Assembly: GCF_006385685.1 (NCBI RefSeq)
Contig: NZ_VFRP01000014.1
Span: forward strand, 47,459 to 111,458
Length of the DNA: 64,000 nucleotides
Direction of reading: 5' to 3'
Source: Amaricoccus solimangrovi
GTDB lineage: Bacteria; Pseudomonadota; Alphaproteobacteria; Rhodobacterales; Rhodobacteraceae
The notes under the pieces are model-generated. The model saw only the letters and a list, made by a program, of their open reading frames with translations. It ran no database searches and was not told where the DNA came from. Both the position numbers and the translations under genes were made by a program. Below, piece after piece: positions 7,962 to 18,453 of this stretch (position 1 is its first letter; every line of letters begins with the position of its first letter).

Positions 7962-8889
7962 TCCCGACATGCTGGCGACGACCCTCGCCGCCACCGACGT
8001 CATGGGCCGGGCGGAACCGCGCGGGGCGCGGCCGCGCAAGACGCTGTCGCGGCGCAACGTCATGCTCTACGGCGTTCTGATCGTGGTGGCGCTCTACTAC
8101 CTGCTGCCGCTCTACGTGATGCTGGTGACCTCGCTGAAGGGGATGCCGGAGATCCGGCTCGGCGGCATCTTCGCGCCGCCGATGGAGATCACCTTCGAAC
8201 CCTGGGTGAAGGCCTGGTCGGAGGCCTGCACCGGGCTCAACTGCGACGGGCTCTCCCGCGGCTTCTGGAATTCGGTCCGTATCACCATCCCCTCGGTCGC
8301 GCTCTCGATCGCGATCGCGAGCATCAACGGCTACGCGCTGGCGAACTGGCGCTTCAAGGGGGCGAACACCTTCTTCGCCATCCTGATCTTCGGCGCCTTC
8401 GTACCCTACCAGGTGATGCTCTATCCGATCGTGATCCTGCTGCGCGAGATCGGGCTCTATGGCACGCTGACCGGGCTCGTGATCGTGCACACGATCTTCG
8501 GGATGCCGATCCTGACGCTGCTCTTCCGCAACTACTTCGCCTCCGTGCCGGAGGAGCTCTTCAAGGCCGCGCGGGTGGACGGGGCCGGGTTCTGGGGGAT
8601 CTACTTCAAGATCATGCTGCCGATGAGCCTGCCGATCTTCGTCGTGGCGATCATCCTGCAGGTCACCGGCATCTGGAACGACTTCCTCTTCGGCGTGGTC
8701 TACACGAAGCCCGACACCTATCCGATGACGGTCCAGCTCAACAACATCGTCAATTCGGTGACGGGCGTGAAGGAATACAACGTCAACATGGCGGCGACGA
8801 TCATCACGGGGCTCGTGCCGCTCACGATCTACTTCATCTCCGGCAAGCTTTTCGTGCGCGGCATCGCCGCGGGCGCGGTGAAAGGATGA
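7954..8889 (+). CDS. Sugar ABC transporter permease (MalG/GtsC-like)
   Basis: The protein has 311 residues from the GTG start at 7954. I chose this GTG because GGAGGG (7941-7946) sits at the right distance, while the in-frame ATG at 7909 has no SD and lies inside the preceding gene. Six spans are visible, with an EAA loop (PEELFKAARVDGAGFWGIYF) and a C-terminal VRGIAAGAVKG typical of this subfamily. It overlaps the ATPase start as ATGA at 8886-8889. Confidence 0.92.
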   Translation: MANPDMLATTLAATDVMGRAEPRGARPRKTLSRRNVMLYGVLIVVALYYLLPLYVMLVTSLKGMPEIRLGGIFAPPMEITFEPWVKAWSEACTGLNCDGLSRGFWNSVRITIPSVALSIAIASINGYALANWRFKGANTFFAILIFGAFVPYQVMLYPIVILLREIGLYGTLTGLVIVHTIFGMPILTLLFRNYFASVPEELFKAARVDGAGFWGIYFKIMLPMSLPIFVVAIILQVTGIWNDFLFGVVYTKPDTYPMTVQLNNIVNSVTGVKEYNVNMAATIITGLVPLTIYFISGKLFVRGIAAGAVKG

Positions 8890-10046
8890 GCGCCATGATC
8901 GCACAGCAGAGCATCGACGCGCGGCGGGTTCCCGAGGCAGAGGAGCGCCGGGTGATCGGGATGCCGGGCGCGGCGCGCGCCAGCAGCGTCTCGGTCAGGG
9001 ATCTGCGGCTCGCCTATGGCGCGCTGACCGTGCTCGACCGGCTGAGCCTCGACATCGCGGAGGGCGAGTTCATCGTGCTGCTCGGCCCCTCGGGCTGCGG
9101 CAAGTCGACCCTGCTCAACTGCGTCGCCGGGCTCCTCGAGATCACCGACGGCCAGATCTGGATCAAGGGCCGGAACGTCACCTGGGAGGAGCCGAAGGAC
9201 CGCGGCATCGGCATGGTGTTCCAGTCCTACGCGCTCTATCCGCAGATGACGGTGCGCGGCAACCTCGCCTTCGGCCTCAGGAACGCCGGCCTGCCGAAGG
9301 CCGAGATCGAGACGCGCATCGCGCGGGCGGCGGAGATCCTGCAGATCGAGCCGCTGCTCGAGCGCAAGCCCGCCGCGCTCTCGGGCGGGCAGCGGCAGCG
9401 CGTCGCGATCGGCCGCGCGCTGGTGCGCGACGTCGATGTGTTCCTGTTCGACGAGCCGCTCTCCAACCTCGACGCGAAGCTGCGCTCCGAGCTCCGGGTC
9501 GAGATCAAACGGCTGCACCAGCAGCTGAGGAACACGATGATCTACGTGACCCACGACCAGATCGAGGCGCTGACGCTCGCAGACCGGATCGCGGTGATGC
9601 GCGGCGGGATCATCCAGCAGCTGGCGGATCCGAAGACGATCTACAACCGGCCCGCGAACCTCTTCGTCGCCGGCTTCATCGGCTCGCCCGCGATGACCTT
9701 CCTGAAGGGCCGGATCGCGGAGCGGGGCGGCGCCAGCTTCTTCGAGGCGGGCGGCGCGGCCATCGCGCTCGACGGCTATCAGGGCGAGGTGCCGCCGGCG
9801 GGGCGCGAGGTGATCCTCGGCGTGCGGCCCGAACATGTGAGCGTGGGCGCGGAGGGCGCCCCGGCGACGGTCGATATCGACGAGCCGATGGGATCGGACA
9901 GCCTGCTGTGGCTGACCTTCGGCGGACAGTCGCTCTCGGCGCGCGCGCCGGCGGAGCACGGGTTCGGCCGCGGCGAGAAGGTCGGTCTCGGCTTCGACAT
10001 CTCCAAGGCGTCGCTGTTCGATCCACGCAGCGAACAACGGCTCTGA
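8886..10046 (+). CDS. ABC transporter ATP-binding protein (MalK/UgpC-like)
   Basis: 386 residues. Walker A GPSGCGKST at 67-75, signature LSGGQRQR at 165-172, Walker B ending Asp189-Glu190, and switch His223 in THDQ; all are intact. A C-terminal TOBE-like regulatory domain follows (about 290-386). The first 35 residues precede the conserved fold, so a start at the second ATG (8895) is also possible; 8886 is preferred for the ATGA overlap. It energises the two permeases upstream. Confidence 0.93.
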   Translation: MSAMIAQQSIDARRVPEAEERRVIGMPGAARASSVSVRDLRLAYGALTVLDRLSLDIAEGEFIVLLGPSGCGKSTLLNCVAGLLEITDGQIWIKGRNVTWEEPKDRGIGMVFQSYALYPQMTVRGNLAFGLRNAGLPKAEIETRIARAAEILQIEPLLERKPAALSGGQRQRVAIGRALVRDVDVFLFDEPLSNLDAKLRSELRVEIKRLHQQLRNTMIYVTHDQIEALTLADRIAVMRGGIIQQLADPKTIYNRPANLFVAGFIGSPAMTFLKGRIAERGGASFFEAGGAAIALDGYQGEVPPAGREVILGVRPEHVSVGAEGAPATVDIDEPMGSDSLLWLTFGGQSLSARAPAEHGFGRGEKVGLGFDISKASLFDPRSEQRL

Positions 10047-10060
10047 ACCCCGGAAAGACC

Positions 10061-12445
10061 ATGCTGGACCTGACAGGCGACTGGACGCTCCGCGACGCGG
10101 AAGGCGAATACGCGACGACCGCGCGGCTGCCCGGGGATGTGCATTCCGCGCTCCAGGCCGCCGGAATGATCCCGGATCCCTACGCCGGGCGCAACGAATA
10201 CGATCTGCGCTGGATCGCGGATCGCGACTGGATCCTGTCGCGACGGTTCGAGGATACCGGCGGGGCGCGGCTGCTCCATTTCGACTGTCTCGACACCCTG
10301 GCGGAGGTGCGGCTGAACGGCGCGCCCGTGCTCGAGGCGGCGACGAGCTTCCGGGGGCACGACGCGGCGGTGGAGACGCTCGCGGGCGAGAACCGGATCG
10401 AGATCACGCTGCGCTCGAATACCCGCGCGGCCGACGCGCTGGCGGCGGCGCAGCCCTTCCCGGTGCCCTATCACAGGGACAACTGCCCGATCCCGAACGG
10501 CAACATGCTGCGAAAGCCGCAGTGCGATTTCGGCTGGGACTGGGGTATCGCGCTGGCGCCGACCGGGGTTCATGGCCGGATCGCGCTGATCGGACCGGAG
10601 GGCGAGATCGCCGGGCCGGTGGTGGAGCAGGTCCACGAGGGCGGGGCGGTCCGGTTGCGCGTCCGCGCGCGGCTCAGAGGCTTCGCGCCCGGCGCGGCGC
10701 CGTGGCGGATCGCGGTCGGCAGCGCCGAGGCCGCGGGCGAGATCGATCCGGCGGCTAGCGAGCCGGTGGCCGAACTGGTGCTCGGGAACCCCGCGCTCTG
10801 GTGGCCCTCGGGATACGGGGAGCAGCCGCTCCACGCGCTGGAGATCGCCGTGGGCGGTCAGCGCCGGACCTTCCCGCTCGCGATCCGCGACATCCGGCTG
10901 GTCTCCGAGCCCGACGCGGCGGGGCGGAGCTTCCTCGTCCGGGTCAACGGGCGCGACGTCTTCTGCCGGGGCGCGAACTGGGTTCCGGCGGATTCCCTGC
11001 CCGGGCGGATCACCCCGGAGAGGACCACCGCGCTGCTCCGCTCGGCGGCCGGGGCCGGGATGAACATGATCCGGGTCTGGGGCGGCGGGCGCTACGAGCC
11101 GGACTCATTCTACGAGACCTGCGACGCGCTGGGGCTCCTCGTCTGGCAGGACTGCATGTTCGCCTGCCATCTCTACCCGGCGACCGCGGAATTCCTCGGC
11201 GAGGTGGATCGGGAGATCCGCGAGCAGGCGGCGCGGATCGGGCATCACGTCGCGCTCTGGTGCGGCGACAACGAACTGCTCGGCGCGCTGAACTGGTTCG
11301 AGGAATCCCGCGCGAACCGGGACCGCTACCTGGTCGCCTACGACCGGCTCAACCGGACGATCGAGCGCGCGCTGGTGGAGACGCTGCCGGGCGCGAACTG
11401 GTGGCCGTCGAGCCCCTCGCCGGGTCCGATGTCCTTCGGCGACCCATGGCACGACGACGGGGCGGGTGACATGCATTTCTGGTCGGTCTGGCACGAGGGC
11501 CGCGACTTCGAGCATTACCGCGACGTGAAGCCCCGCTTCTGCTCCGAATTCGGCTTCCAGTCCCACACCTCGCTTCCGGTGATCCGGAGCTTCGCCTCGG
11601 AGGCGGATCTCAACATCGCCTCGCCGGTGATGGAGAGCCACCAGAAGAACGCCGGCGGCAATGCGCGGATCGCGGAGACGATGTTCCGCTACTTCCGCTT
11701 TCCGAAGGATTTCGCGAGCTTCGTCTGGCTCTCCCAGATCCAGCAGGGCGTCGCGATCAAGACCGCCGCGGACTACTGGCGGAGCCTGAAGCCGCGCTGC
11801 ATGGGCGCGCTCTACTGGCAGCTCAACGACACCTGGCCGGTGGCGAGCTGGTCGAGCCTCGATTACGGCGGCGGCTGGAAGCTCACGCATCATATGGCGG
11901 CGCGGTTCTTCCGGCCGGTCAACGTGGTGGCGATCCCCGAGGGCGGCGCGATCCGGCTCGTCGGGGTGAACGACACGGCCGGGCCGGTGGAGATCGGCGC
12001 CGAGGCCTTCGCCGTGACGCTCGAAGGGATGGCGCGGCCGCTCGCCACTGCCGGAGGACGCGTCGGAACCGAGGCCGCGCACTGCCTCGCGGAGCTGCCG
12101 CGCGACGCGCTGGCGGCGGGGGAGATCCTCGCCTTCCGCTGGAGCGCCTCCGACGGCGCGTCCGGCGGCGACATCCACGTCCCCGAACGCTGGAAGAACC
12201 TCGACCTCCCCGATCCCGGCGTCACGCTCGCGCTCACGCGGGAGGAGGGCGCGCTCCGCGCCCGGCTCTCGGCGCGGGCGGTGGCCTTCTTCGTGACGCT
12301 CGAGGCGTCGAAGCCCGGCCGGTTCTCGACCAATGCCATCACGCTCTTTCCCGGCCACGCGGCCGAGATCGTCTTCACCCCGGAGGATGGCGACACCGCC
12401 GGGGTGACCCTGACCACCCGCGACCTCCATTCGAGCTTCGCCTGA
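10061..12445 (+). CDS. Beta-mannosidase, glycoside hydrolase family 2
   Basis: 794 residues with the GH2 order: sugar-binding jelly-roll, Ig-like domain, (beta/alpha)8 catalytic barrel, C-terminal beta domains. The acid/base is Glu405 in WCGDNE and the nucleophile Glu496 in CSEFGF, as in bacterial beta-mannosidases. RVWGGGRYE and WQDCMFACHLYPA also fit the mannosidase subgroup rather than beta-galactosidase. There is no signal peptide, so it acts in the cytoplasm on imported beta-mannosides. The longer open frame upstream overlaps the ATPase in another frame and is not used. It starts 14 bp after the ATPase stop. Confidence 0.92.
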   Translation: MLDLTGDWTLRDAEGEYATTARLPGDVHSALQAAGMIPDPYAGRNEYDLRWIADRDWILSRRFEDTGGARLLHFDCLDTLAEVRLNGAPVLEAATSFRGHDAAVETLAGENRIEITLRSNTRAADALAAAQPFPVPYHRDNCPIPNGNMLRKPQCDFGWDWGIALAPTGVHGRIALIGPEGEIAGPVVEQVHEGGAVRLRVRARLRGFAPGAAPWRIAVGSAEAAGEIDPAASEPVAELVLGNPALWWPSGYGEQPLHALEIAVGGQRRTFPLAIRDIRLVSEPDAAGRSFLVRVNGRDVFCRGANWVPADSLPGRITPERTTALLRSAAGAGMNMIRVWGGGRYEPDSFYETCDALGLLVWQDCMFACHLYPATAEFLGEVDREIREQAARIGHHVALWCGDNELLGALNWFEESRANRDRYLVAYDRLNRTIERALVETLPGANWWPSSPSPGPMSFGDPWHDDGAGDMHFWSVWHEGRDFEHYRDVKPRFCSEFGFQSHTSLPVIRSFASEADLNIASPVMESHQKNAGGNARIAETMFRYFRFPKDFASFVWLSQIQQGVAIKTAADYWRSLKPRCMGALYWQLNDTWPVASWSSLDYGGGWKLTHHMAARFFRPVNVVAIPEGGAIRLVGVNDTAGPVEIGAEAFAVTLEGMARPLATAGGRVGTEAAHCLAELPRDALAAGEILAFRWSASDGASGGDIHVPERWKNLDLPDPGVTLALTREEGALRARLSARAVAFFVTLEASKPGRFSTNAITLFPGHAAEIVFTPEDGDTAGVTLTTRDLHSSFA

Positions 12446-12461
12446 CCCCGGAGACCACCCG

Positions 12462-13217
12462 ATGACCGATTTCTCCTATCAGCTCTATTCGTCGCGCAAC
12501 TTCCCGACCCTGGCGGACACGCTCGCGATGCTGGCGGCGGCCGGCTACAAGGGGGTGGAGGGCTATGGCGCGCTCTACGCCGACGATGCGAAGGTCGCGG
12601 AACTGACCGCCGGTCTCGCCGCGCACCATCTGCGGATGCCCACCGCGCATTTCGGCCTCGACATGCTGGAGAACGAGCCGGAGAAGGTGCTCGGCATCGC
12701 GAAGGCGCTCGGGATCGAGACGATCTATTGCCCCTTCCTGCCGCCCGACCAGCGCCCGACCGACGGCGCCGGCTGGCTCGCCTTCGGCGCGCGGCTCCAG
12801 GCGGCCTCCGAACCCTATCGCGCGGCTGGGCTCGGCTTCGGCTGGCACAACCACGATTTCGAATTCGTCCCCGCCGCCGATGGCGTGATCCCGCTCGAGG
12901 CGATCTTCGAGGGCGGCCCGGATCTCGAATGGGAGGCGGACATCGCCTGGATCATCCGGGGCGGCGCCGACCCGATGGAATGGATCCAGACGCACGGGCG
13001 CCGGATCACAGCCGTGCATGTGAAGGACATCGCGCCCGAGGGCGAGAACGCCGACGAGGACGGCTGGGCCGACGTGGGCGCCGGCACGGTCGACTGGAAG
13101 GCAATCATGACGGCGCTGGAGAACCGGCAGGTGAAGGCCTTCGTGATGGAGCACGACAACCCGAAGGACCACGCGCGTTTCGCCGCGCGCTCCATCGCCA
13201 ATGCGAAGGAGTTCTGA
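12462..13217 (+). CDS. Sugar phosphate isomerase/epimerase family protein (xylose isomerase-like TIM barrel)
   Basis: 251 residues with the AP-endonuclease-2/xylose isomerase-like fold. Likely metal-binding strands carry HNHDFEF (nt about 12845-12865), AVHVKD and VMEHDNP. The family interconverts or cleaves sugars and keto-sugars. Immediately followed (3 bp gap) by a Gfo/Idh/MocA dehydrogenase, a pairing also present in the second sugar module at 20978-23214. The pair may act on an oxidised sugar released after mannoside hydrolysis, which is inference. Confidence 0.88.
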   Translation: MTDFSYQLYSSRNFPTLADTLAMLAAAGYKGVEGYGALYADDAKVAELTAGLAAHHLRMPTAHFGLDMLENEPEKVLGIAKALGIETIYCPFLPPDQRPTDGAGWLAFGARLQAASEPYRAAGLGFGWHNHDFEFVPAADGVIPLEAIFEGGPDLEWEADIAWIIRGGADPMEWIQTHGRRITAVHVKDIAPEGENADEDGWADVGAGTVDWKAIMTALENRQVKAFVMEHDNPKDHARFAARSIANAKEF

Positions 13218-13220
13218 GCC

Positions 13221-14360
13221 ATGGGCGAGAAGCTCGGGATCGGGATCGTCGGCTGCGGCAACATCTCCACCGCCTATTTCCGGCTCGCGCCGCTCTTCCG
13301 CGGCCTCGCGGTCCGCGCCTGCGCAGACATCTCCGCCGCCGCCGCCGAGACGCGGGCGGCCGAATTCGGCGCGCGGGCGGAGACGGTGGAGGGGCTGCTC
13401 GGCGCGCCGGACGTCGATGTGGTGATCAACCTCACCATTCCGGCGGCGCATTTCACGGTGACGAAGGCGGCGCTCGAGGCGGGCAAGCACGTCTATTCGG
13501 AGAAGCCCTTCGTGCTCACGACCGGGGAGGGTCTGGAACTGCGCGCGCTCGCGCGGGCGAAAGGGCTCGCCGTCGGCTCGGCGCCCGACACCTTCCTCGG
13601 CGGCGCGCATCAGCAGGCCCGCGCGCTGATCGACGAGGGCGCGCTCGGCACGATCACCGCCGGCACCGCCTTCGTGCAGAGCCACGGCATGGAGCACTGG
13701 CATCCGAACCCGGATTTCTTCTTCCTGCCGGGCGGCGGGCCGATGCTCGACCTCGGCCCCTATTACATCGCCGATCTTGTCAACCTGATCGGCCCGGTCC
13801 GCCGCGTCGCCGCGATGACGGGCGCGGCGACGCCCACCCGCACCATCGCGGTCGAGGGGCCGCGCAAGGGCGAGACGATCCCGGTCGAGACGCCGACGAC
13901 CGTGCAGGCGCTGCTCGAATTCGCGAGCGGCGCGCATGTGATGGTCAACACGAGCTGGGACGTCTGGGCGCATCGCCACGGCCAGCCGATCGAGCTCTAC
14001 GGCACCGAGGGAACGCTCTTCGTGCCCGACCCGAACTGGTTCGGCGGCAAGCTCGAAATCGGCGGCCGCGACGGGGAGGTGCGCGAGGTCACGCCTTGGG
14101 ACCACCCCTTCGGCGTGCCGAACGACACGCGGCCGGGGGGCACCTTCGCGAACTACCGCGCCGCCGGGCTCGCCGACATGGCGGCGGCGATCCTCGAGGG
14201 GCGCGACGCGCGCTGCGGGCTCGACCGGGCGCTCCATGCGATCGACGTGATGAGCGCGATCATGCGCTCCGGCGAGACCGGCGAATTCGTGACGCTCGAG
14301 ACCACCTGTACCCGGCCCGAACCGCTCGATCCCGAGGCGGCGCGGGCGCTCTTGGCCTGA
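13221..14360 (+). CDS. Gfo/Idh/MocA-family NAD(P)-dependent oxidoreductase
   Basis: 379 residues. N-terminal Rossmann fold with GIVGCGNIS (about residues 7-15) and the family motif SEKPF, whose Lys is catalytic. The C-terminal alpha/beta domain contains GGGPMLDLGPYYIADL, with the conserved Asp/Tyr region. It oxidises or reduces a sugar or inositol hydroxyl. Coupled to the isomerase upstream. After the stop comes GGGAGGAA, which serves the next small gene. Confidence 0.92.
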   Translation: MGEKLGIGIVGCGNISTAYFRLAPLFRGLAVRACADISAAAAETRAAEFGARAETVEGLLGAPDVDVVINLTIPAAHFTVTKAALEAGKHVYSEKPFVLTTGEGLELRALARAKGLAVGSAPDTFLGGAHQQARALIDEGALGTITAGTAFVQSHGMEHWHPNPDFFFLPGGGPMLDLGPYYIADLVNLIGPVRRVAAMTGAATPTRTIAVEGPRKGETIPVETPTTVQALLEFASGAHVMVNTSWDVWAHRHGQPIELYGTEGTLFVPDPNWFGGKLEIGGRDGEVREVTPWDHPFGVPNDTRPGGTFANYRAAGLADMAAAILEGRDARCGLDRALHAIDVMSAIMRSGETGEFVTLETTCTRPEPLDPEAARALLA

Positions 14361-14375
14361 GGGAGGAACCTTGTC

Positions 14376-14780
14376 ATGCGGATTCTGCGCAGGCCGTCCC
14401 AGCTTCTGCTCTCCGCCGCCGAGGCCCATGAGATCATCGTCTGGCTCTACGGCTCTACGCAGGTTCCCGTTAGCCAGATAACCGCGGACGACCGTGGCTT
14501 CGCGCAAGCAATGCTTCAAGACATGCTCGAGCGCAGTTTCGAGATCGGTTTCGTCGAGGCGCTGTTCCGCTCCCTGGCGAAGCTCCCTCAGGGCCCGCGC
14601 AAAATCATTTCGAGCTTCCTGATAGGAGCAGGCAAGAACCTGGTGAAGTACGGCAAACGCGACGACCTGGAGACCATGATCCGAGAGCCCCGGATCTACC
14701 AGATGGTCAAGGACGACACCGTGCGACACACTCGCTCGGCATGGAACGTGCGCGAGCAAACGGGCGAGTTGACCTATTGA
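14376..14780 (+). CDS. Orphan hypothetical protein, 134 residues
   Basis: I do not recognise this protein. It is predicted soluble and mixed helical, with no signal peptide or clear membrane span; a mildly hydrophobic stretch occurs around residues 75-90 (KIISSFLIGAGKNLVKYGK). A good SD (GGGAGGAA, 14361-14368) precedes the ATG by 7 bases. Its G+C is visibly lower than its neighbours, and it uses codons that are rare around it (two ATA Ile, GTT, CAA, GGA). It sits between two metabolic genes of the mannoside operon and leaves the SD of the next gene (AAGGAG at its stop) intact. This suggests a transferred insertion. Confidence 0.7.
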   Translation: MRILRRPSQLLLSAAEAHEIIVWLYGSTQVPVSQITADDRGFAQAMLQDMLERSFEIGFVEALFRSLAKLPQGPRKIISSFLIGAGKNLVKYGKRDDLETMIREPRIYQMVKDDTVRHTRSAWNVREQTGELTY

Positions 14781-14791
14781 AGGAGCCCCTT

Positions 14792-15819
<1,028 letters not shown>

Positions 15820-15823
<4 letters not shown>

Positions 15824-17421
15824 TCCGGAACCCGATCCTCAGGGGCTTCAACCCCGATCCCTCGGTGGCCCGGGTTGGGGAAGACGTCTATATCGCGACC
15901 TCGACCTTCGAATGGTACCCGGGCGTCCGGATCCACCATTCGCGCGACCTCGTGAACTGGCGCCTCGTCGCCCGGCCGCTCGACCGGGCGGCGCAACTCG
16001 ACATGCGCGGCGCGCCGGACAGTTGCGGCGTCTGGGCGCCCTGCCTCTCCTTCGCGGACGAGCTGTTCTGGCTGATCTATACCGACGTCAAGCGGTTCGA
16101 CGGAAATTTCAAGGACGCGCACAACTACCTCGTCACCGCGCCGAGCGTCACCGGGCCGTGGTCGGATCCCGTCTATCTCAACTCCTCCGGTTTCGACCCG
16201 TCGCTGTTCCACGACGATGACGGGCGCAAGTGGCTCCTGAACCAGCAGTGGCGGCACCTGACGGACGGGGTGGGCGGCCAGCCGCGACATCCGGCCTTCG
16301 ACGGGATCCTGGCACAGGAATACGATCCCGTCGCGCGGCGGCTGACCGGGCCGATCCGCGACATCTTCGCCGGATCGCCGCGCGGGCTGGTGGAGGGGCC
16401 GCATCTCTTCAAGCGGGAAGGGTGGTACCATCTCACCGTCGCGGAGGGCGGCACGGGTTATGACCACGCCGTCACCATGGCCCGGTCGCGGCGCCTGACC
16501 GGGCCTTATGAACTGCACCCCGACACGTTCCTGATGACCTCGAAGGACGTGCCCGACGCGCCGCTCCAGCGCGCCGGGCACGGGCAGATCCTCGAGATGC
16601 CCGATGGCGCGGTCTATCACACGCATCTCTGCTCCCGCCCGCTGCCCGGCACGCGGCGAAGCCCGCTCGGGCGGGAGACCGGACTGCAACGCTGCGTCTG
16701 GGGCGAGGATGGCTGGCTCCGGCTCGCACAGGGCGGCCTCGTCCCGGCGGTGGAGGTGGACGCGCCGGCGGGGGCCGCTTCCCCCGAACCGTCGCGGCCG
16801 GTCGAATACCGGTTCGTCGGGGTGGCCTTGCCGATGGATTTCCAGTGGCTCCGCACGCCATATCCCGGGCGGCTGTTCACGCTGACTGGCGATGCGCTGC
16901 GGCTGCACGGCCGCGAGTCGCTCGGAAGCTGGTACGAGCAGGCGCTGGTGGCACGGCGGCAGGAGCATCACGCGTATCGCGCCGAAACCCGGCTCGCCGC
17001 CTTCGCGCCCGACACCTACCAGCAGGCGGCGGGGCTGACGACCTATTACAACCGCTTCAAGCTCCACGCGCTGATGGTCTCGCACGACGCCGCCGCGGGA
17101 GGCCGGACGCTCACGATCATGTCCTGCCCCGGCGACTGGCCGGATGGCCGCCTCCGTTATCCCGCCACGCCGCTCCCGCTGCCCGACGGCCCGCTCGACC
17201 TCGCGGTCGAGGCGCGGGGCGCGACGCAGCGCTTCTTCTGGCGCGGGGGCGGGGAGTGGCAGCCGTTTGGCCCGGAACTCGACGCGAGCGCGATCTCCGA
17301 CGAGGCCGGCCGCGGCGAGCACGGATCCTTCACCGGGGCCTTCGTCGGCATGGTGGCCTTCGACACATCGGGCCGCGGCTGCCCGGCGGATTTCGCCTCG
17401 TTCCGCTACGCGCCGCTCTGA
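15820..17421 (+). CDS. Glycoside hydrolase family 43 protein (beta-xylosidase/alpha-arabinofuranosidase-like)
   Basis: 533 residues: a five-bladed beta-propeller catalytic domain followed by a C-terminal beta-sandwich of the DUF1349/XynB C-terminal type. The GH43 triad is Asp13 (NPDPS, base), Asp126 (GFDPSLF, pKa modulator) and Glu192 (VEGPH, acid). There is no signal peptide, so it is intracellular and processes imported oligosaccharides. Last gene of the mannoside operon, so the natural substrate may contain pentose side groups as well as mannose (inference). Longer frames upstream are shadows of the aldo/keto reductase. Confidence 0.92.
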
Positions 17422-17425
17422 GCGG

Positions 17426-17451
17426 GGGCGCCGCCGGGTCCGGTGGCGCCC
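17426..17451. terminator. Hairpin between convergent operons
   Basis: A 12-pair GC stem with one G-T pair and a tight loop fills the 37-bp gap between the GH43 gene and the convergent ribose-type binding protein. It has no T-tract, so a bidirectional terminator is likely but not certain. Confidence 0.5.
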
Positions 17452-17458
17452 GCCTGGA

Positions 17459-18397
17459 TCAGAACGGAGAGTCGGGGAAGTAGAACTCCTCGGCGTTGTC
17501 CTTGGTGATCAGCGTCGCATCGAGGATGTAGTTGCCGCGCACCGGCACCTGATCGTAGAAATTCGCCACCGTCAGCTCCATCGCCGTCGCCACCATCGCC
17601 GGCGGATAGAGCACGTCGACCGGGATCATCGGATCGCCGTCCGCGACCTTCTTGATCATCTCCTTCATGCCGGCGCCACCGATCACCATCTTGATGTCGG
17701 TCCGGCCGGATTGCTGGATCGCCTCGAGCACGCCCACGGCCATGTCGTCGTCCTGGCACCAGACCGCGTCGATCTTCGGGAACTTGGTGAGATAGTCCTG
17801 CATCACCTTGAAGGCGTCGTCGCGCGACCAGTTGCCGAACTGCTTGTCGAGCACGTTGATCCCGGACCCCGCGATCGCCGCGTCGAAGCCCTGCTGGCGC
17901 TCCTCGTCGATCACGATCGGCAGGCCCCGGATCACCACGACGTCGCCGCTCCCGAGGTTCTCCTTCAGGTATTCGCCGGCGACCCGGCCGAGTTCGGGGT
18001 TGTTGCCCGCGACGTAGAGATCCTGAATCGTCGGGTCGGAAAGCGCGCGGTCGACCACGGTGACGAAGATGCCCTGGTCCTTCACGCTCCGGATCGGGTC
18101 GGTCAGCTCGTCGGAATTGTGCGGCAGCGTCACGAGCGCGTCGACGCCCTGCGTCACCAGATCCTCCAGCGCGTTCGCCTGGCTCGCGCCGTCGGGCGAG
18201 GTCTTGACGATGATCTTCAGACCCGGATGCGCCGCTTCCAGCAGCTCCTTCGCGCGTTCGGCGTGATAGACCACGCCGCCGGTCCAGCCATGGTCGGCGG
18301 CCGGGATCGAGACCGCGATGGTCACGTCCTTGTCCTGCGCGCTCGCCATTCCCGCGACGAGGGCGGCGGTGGCGAGGCCGAGCAGCAGTTTCTTCAT
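17459..18397 (-). CDS. Sugar ABC transporter substrate-binding protein (ribose/RbsB-like)
   Basis: 312 residues with a Sec signal peptide (MKK start, cleavage near GMASA-QDK). The mature domain is of the Peripla_BP_4 ribose/xylose/inositol type: IAVSIPAADHGWTGG at its start and a repeated two-lobe layout. The longer frame to 18676 is rejected because the signal peptide starts at 18397, with an SD (GGAGGAAG) just upstream. Last gene of a minus-strand operon that begins at 23214. Confidence 0.92.
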   Translation of the reverse strand: MKKLLLGLATAALVAGMASAQDKDVTIAVSIPAADHGWTGGVVYHAERAKELLEAAHPGLKIIVKTSPDGASQANALEDLVTQGVDALVTLPHNSDELTDPIRSVKDQGIFVTVVDRALSDPTIQDLYVAGNNPELGRVAGEYLKENLGSGDVVVIRGLPIVIDEERQQGFDAAIAGSGINVLDKQFGNWSRDDAFKVMQDYLTKFPKIDAVWCQDDDMAVGVLEAIQQSGRTDIKMVIGGAGMKEMIKKVADGDPMIPVDVLYPPAMVATAMELTVANFYDQVPVRGNYILDATLITKDNAEEFYFPDSPF

Positions 18398-18453
18398 TGT
18401 CTTCCTCCCTGAACGAGCCGTGTTCCGACGCGGGCGGCCCGATACCCCGGCGG

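Noticed and set aside
12375..14759. 794-codon minus-strand frame across the isomerase and Gfo/Idh/MocA genes.
   Set aside because: The plus-strand genes show clear families and catalytic motifs; the minus frame shows none.
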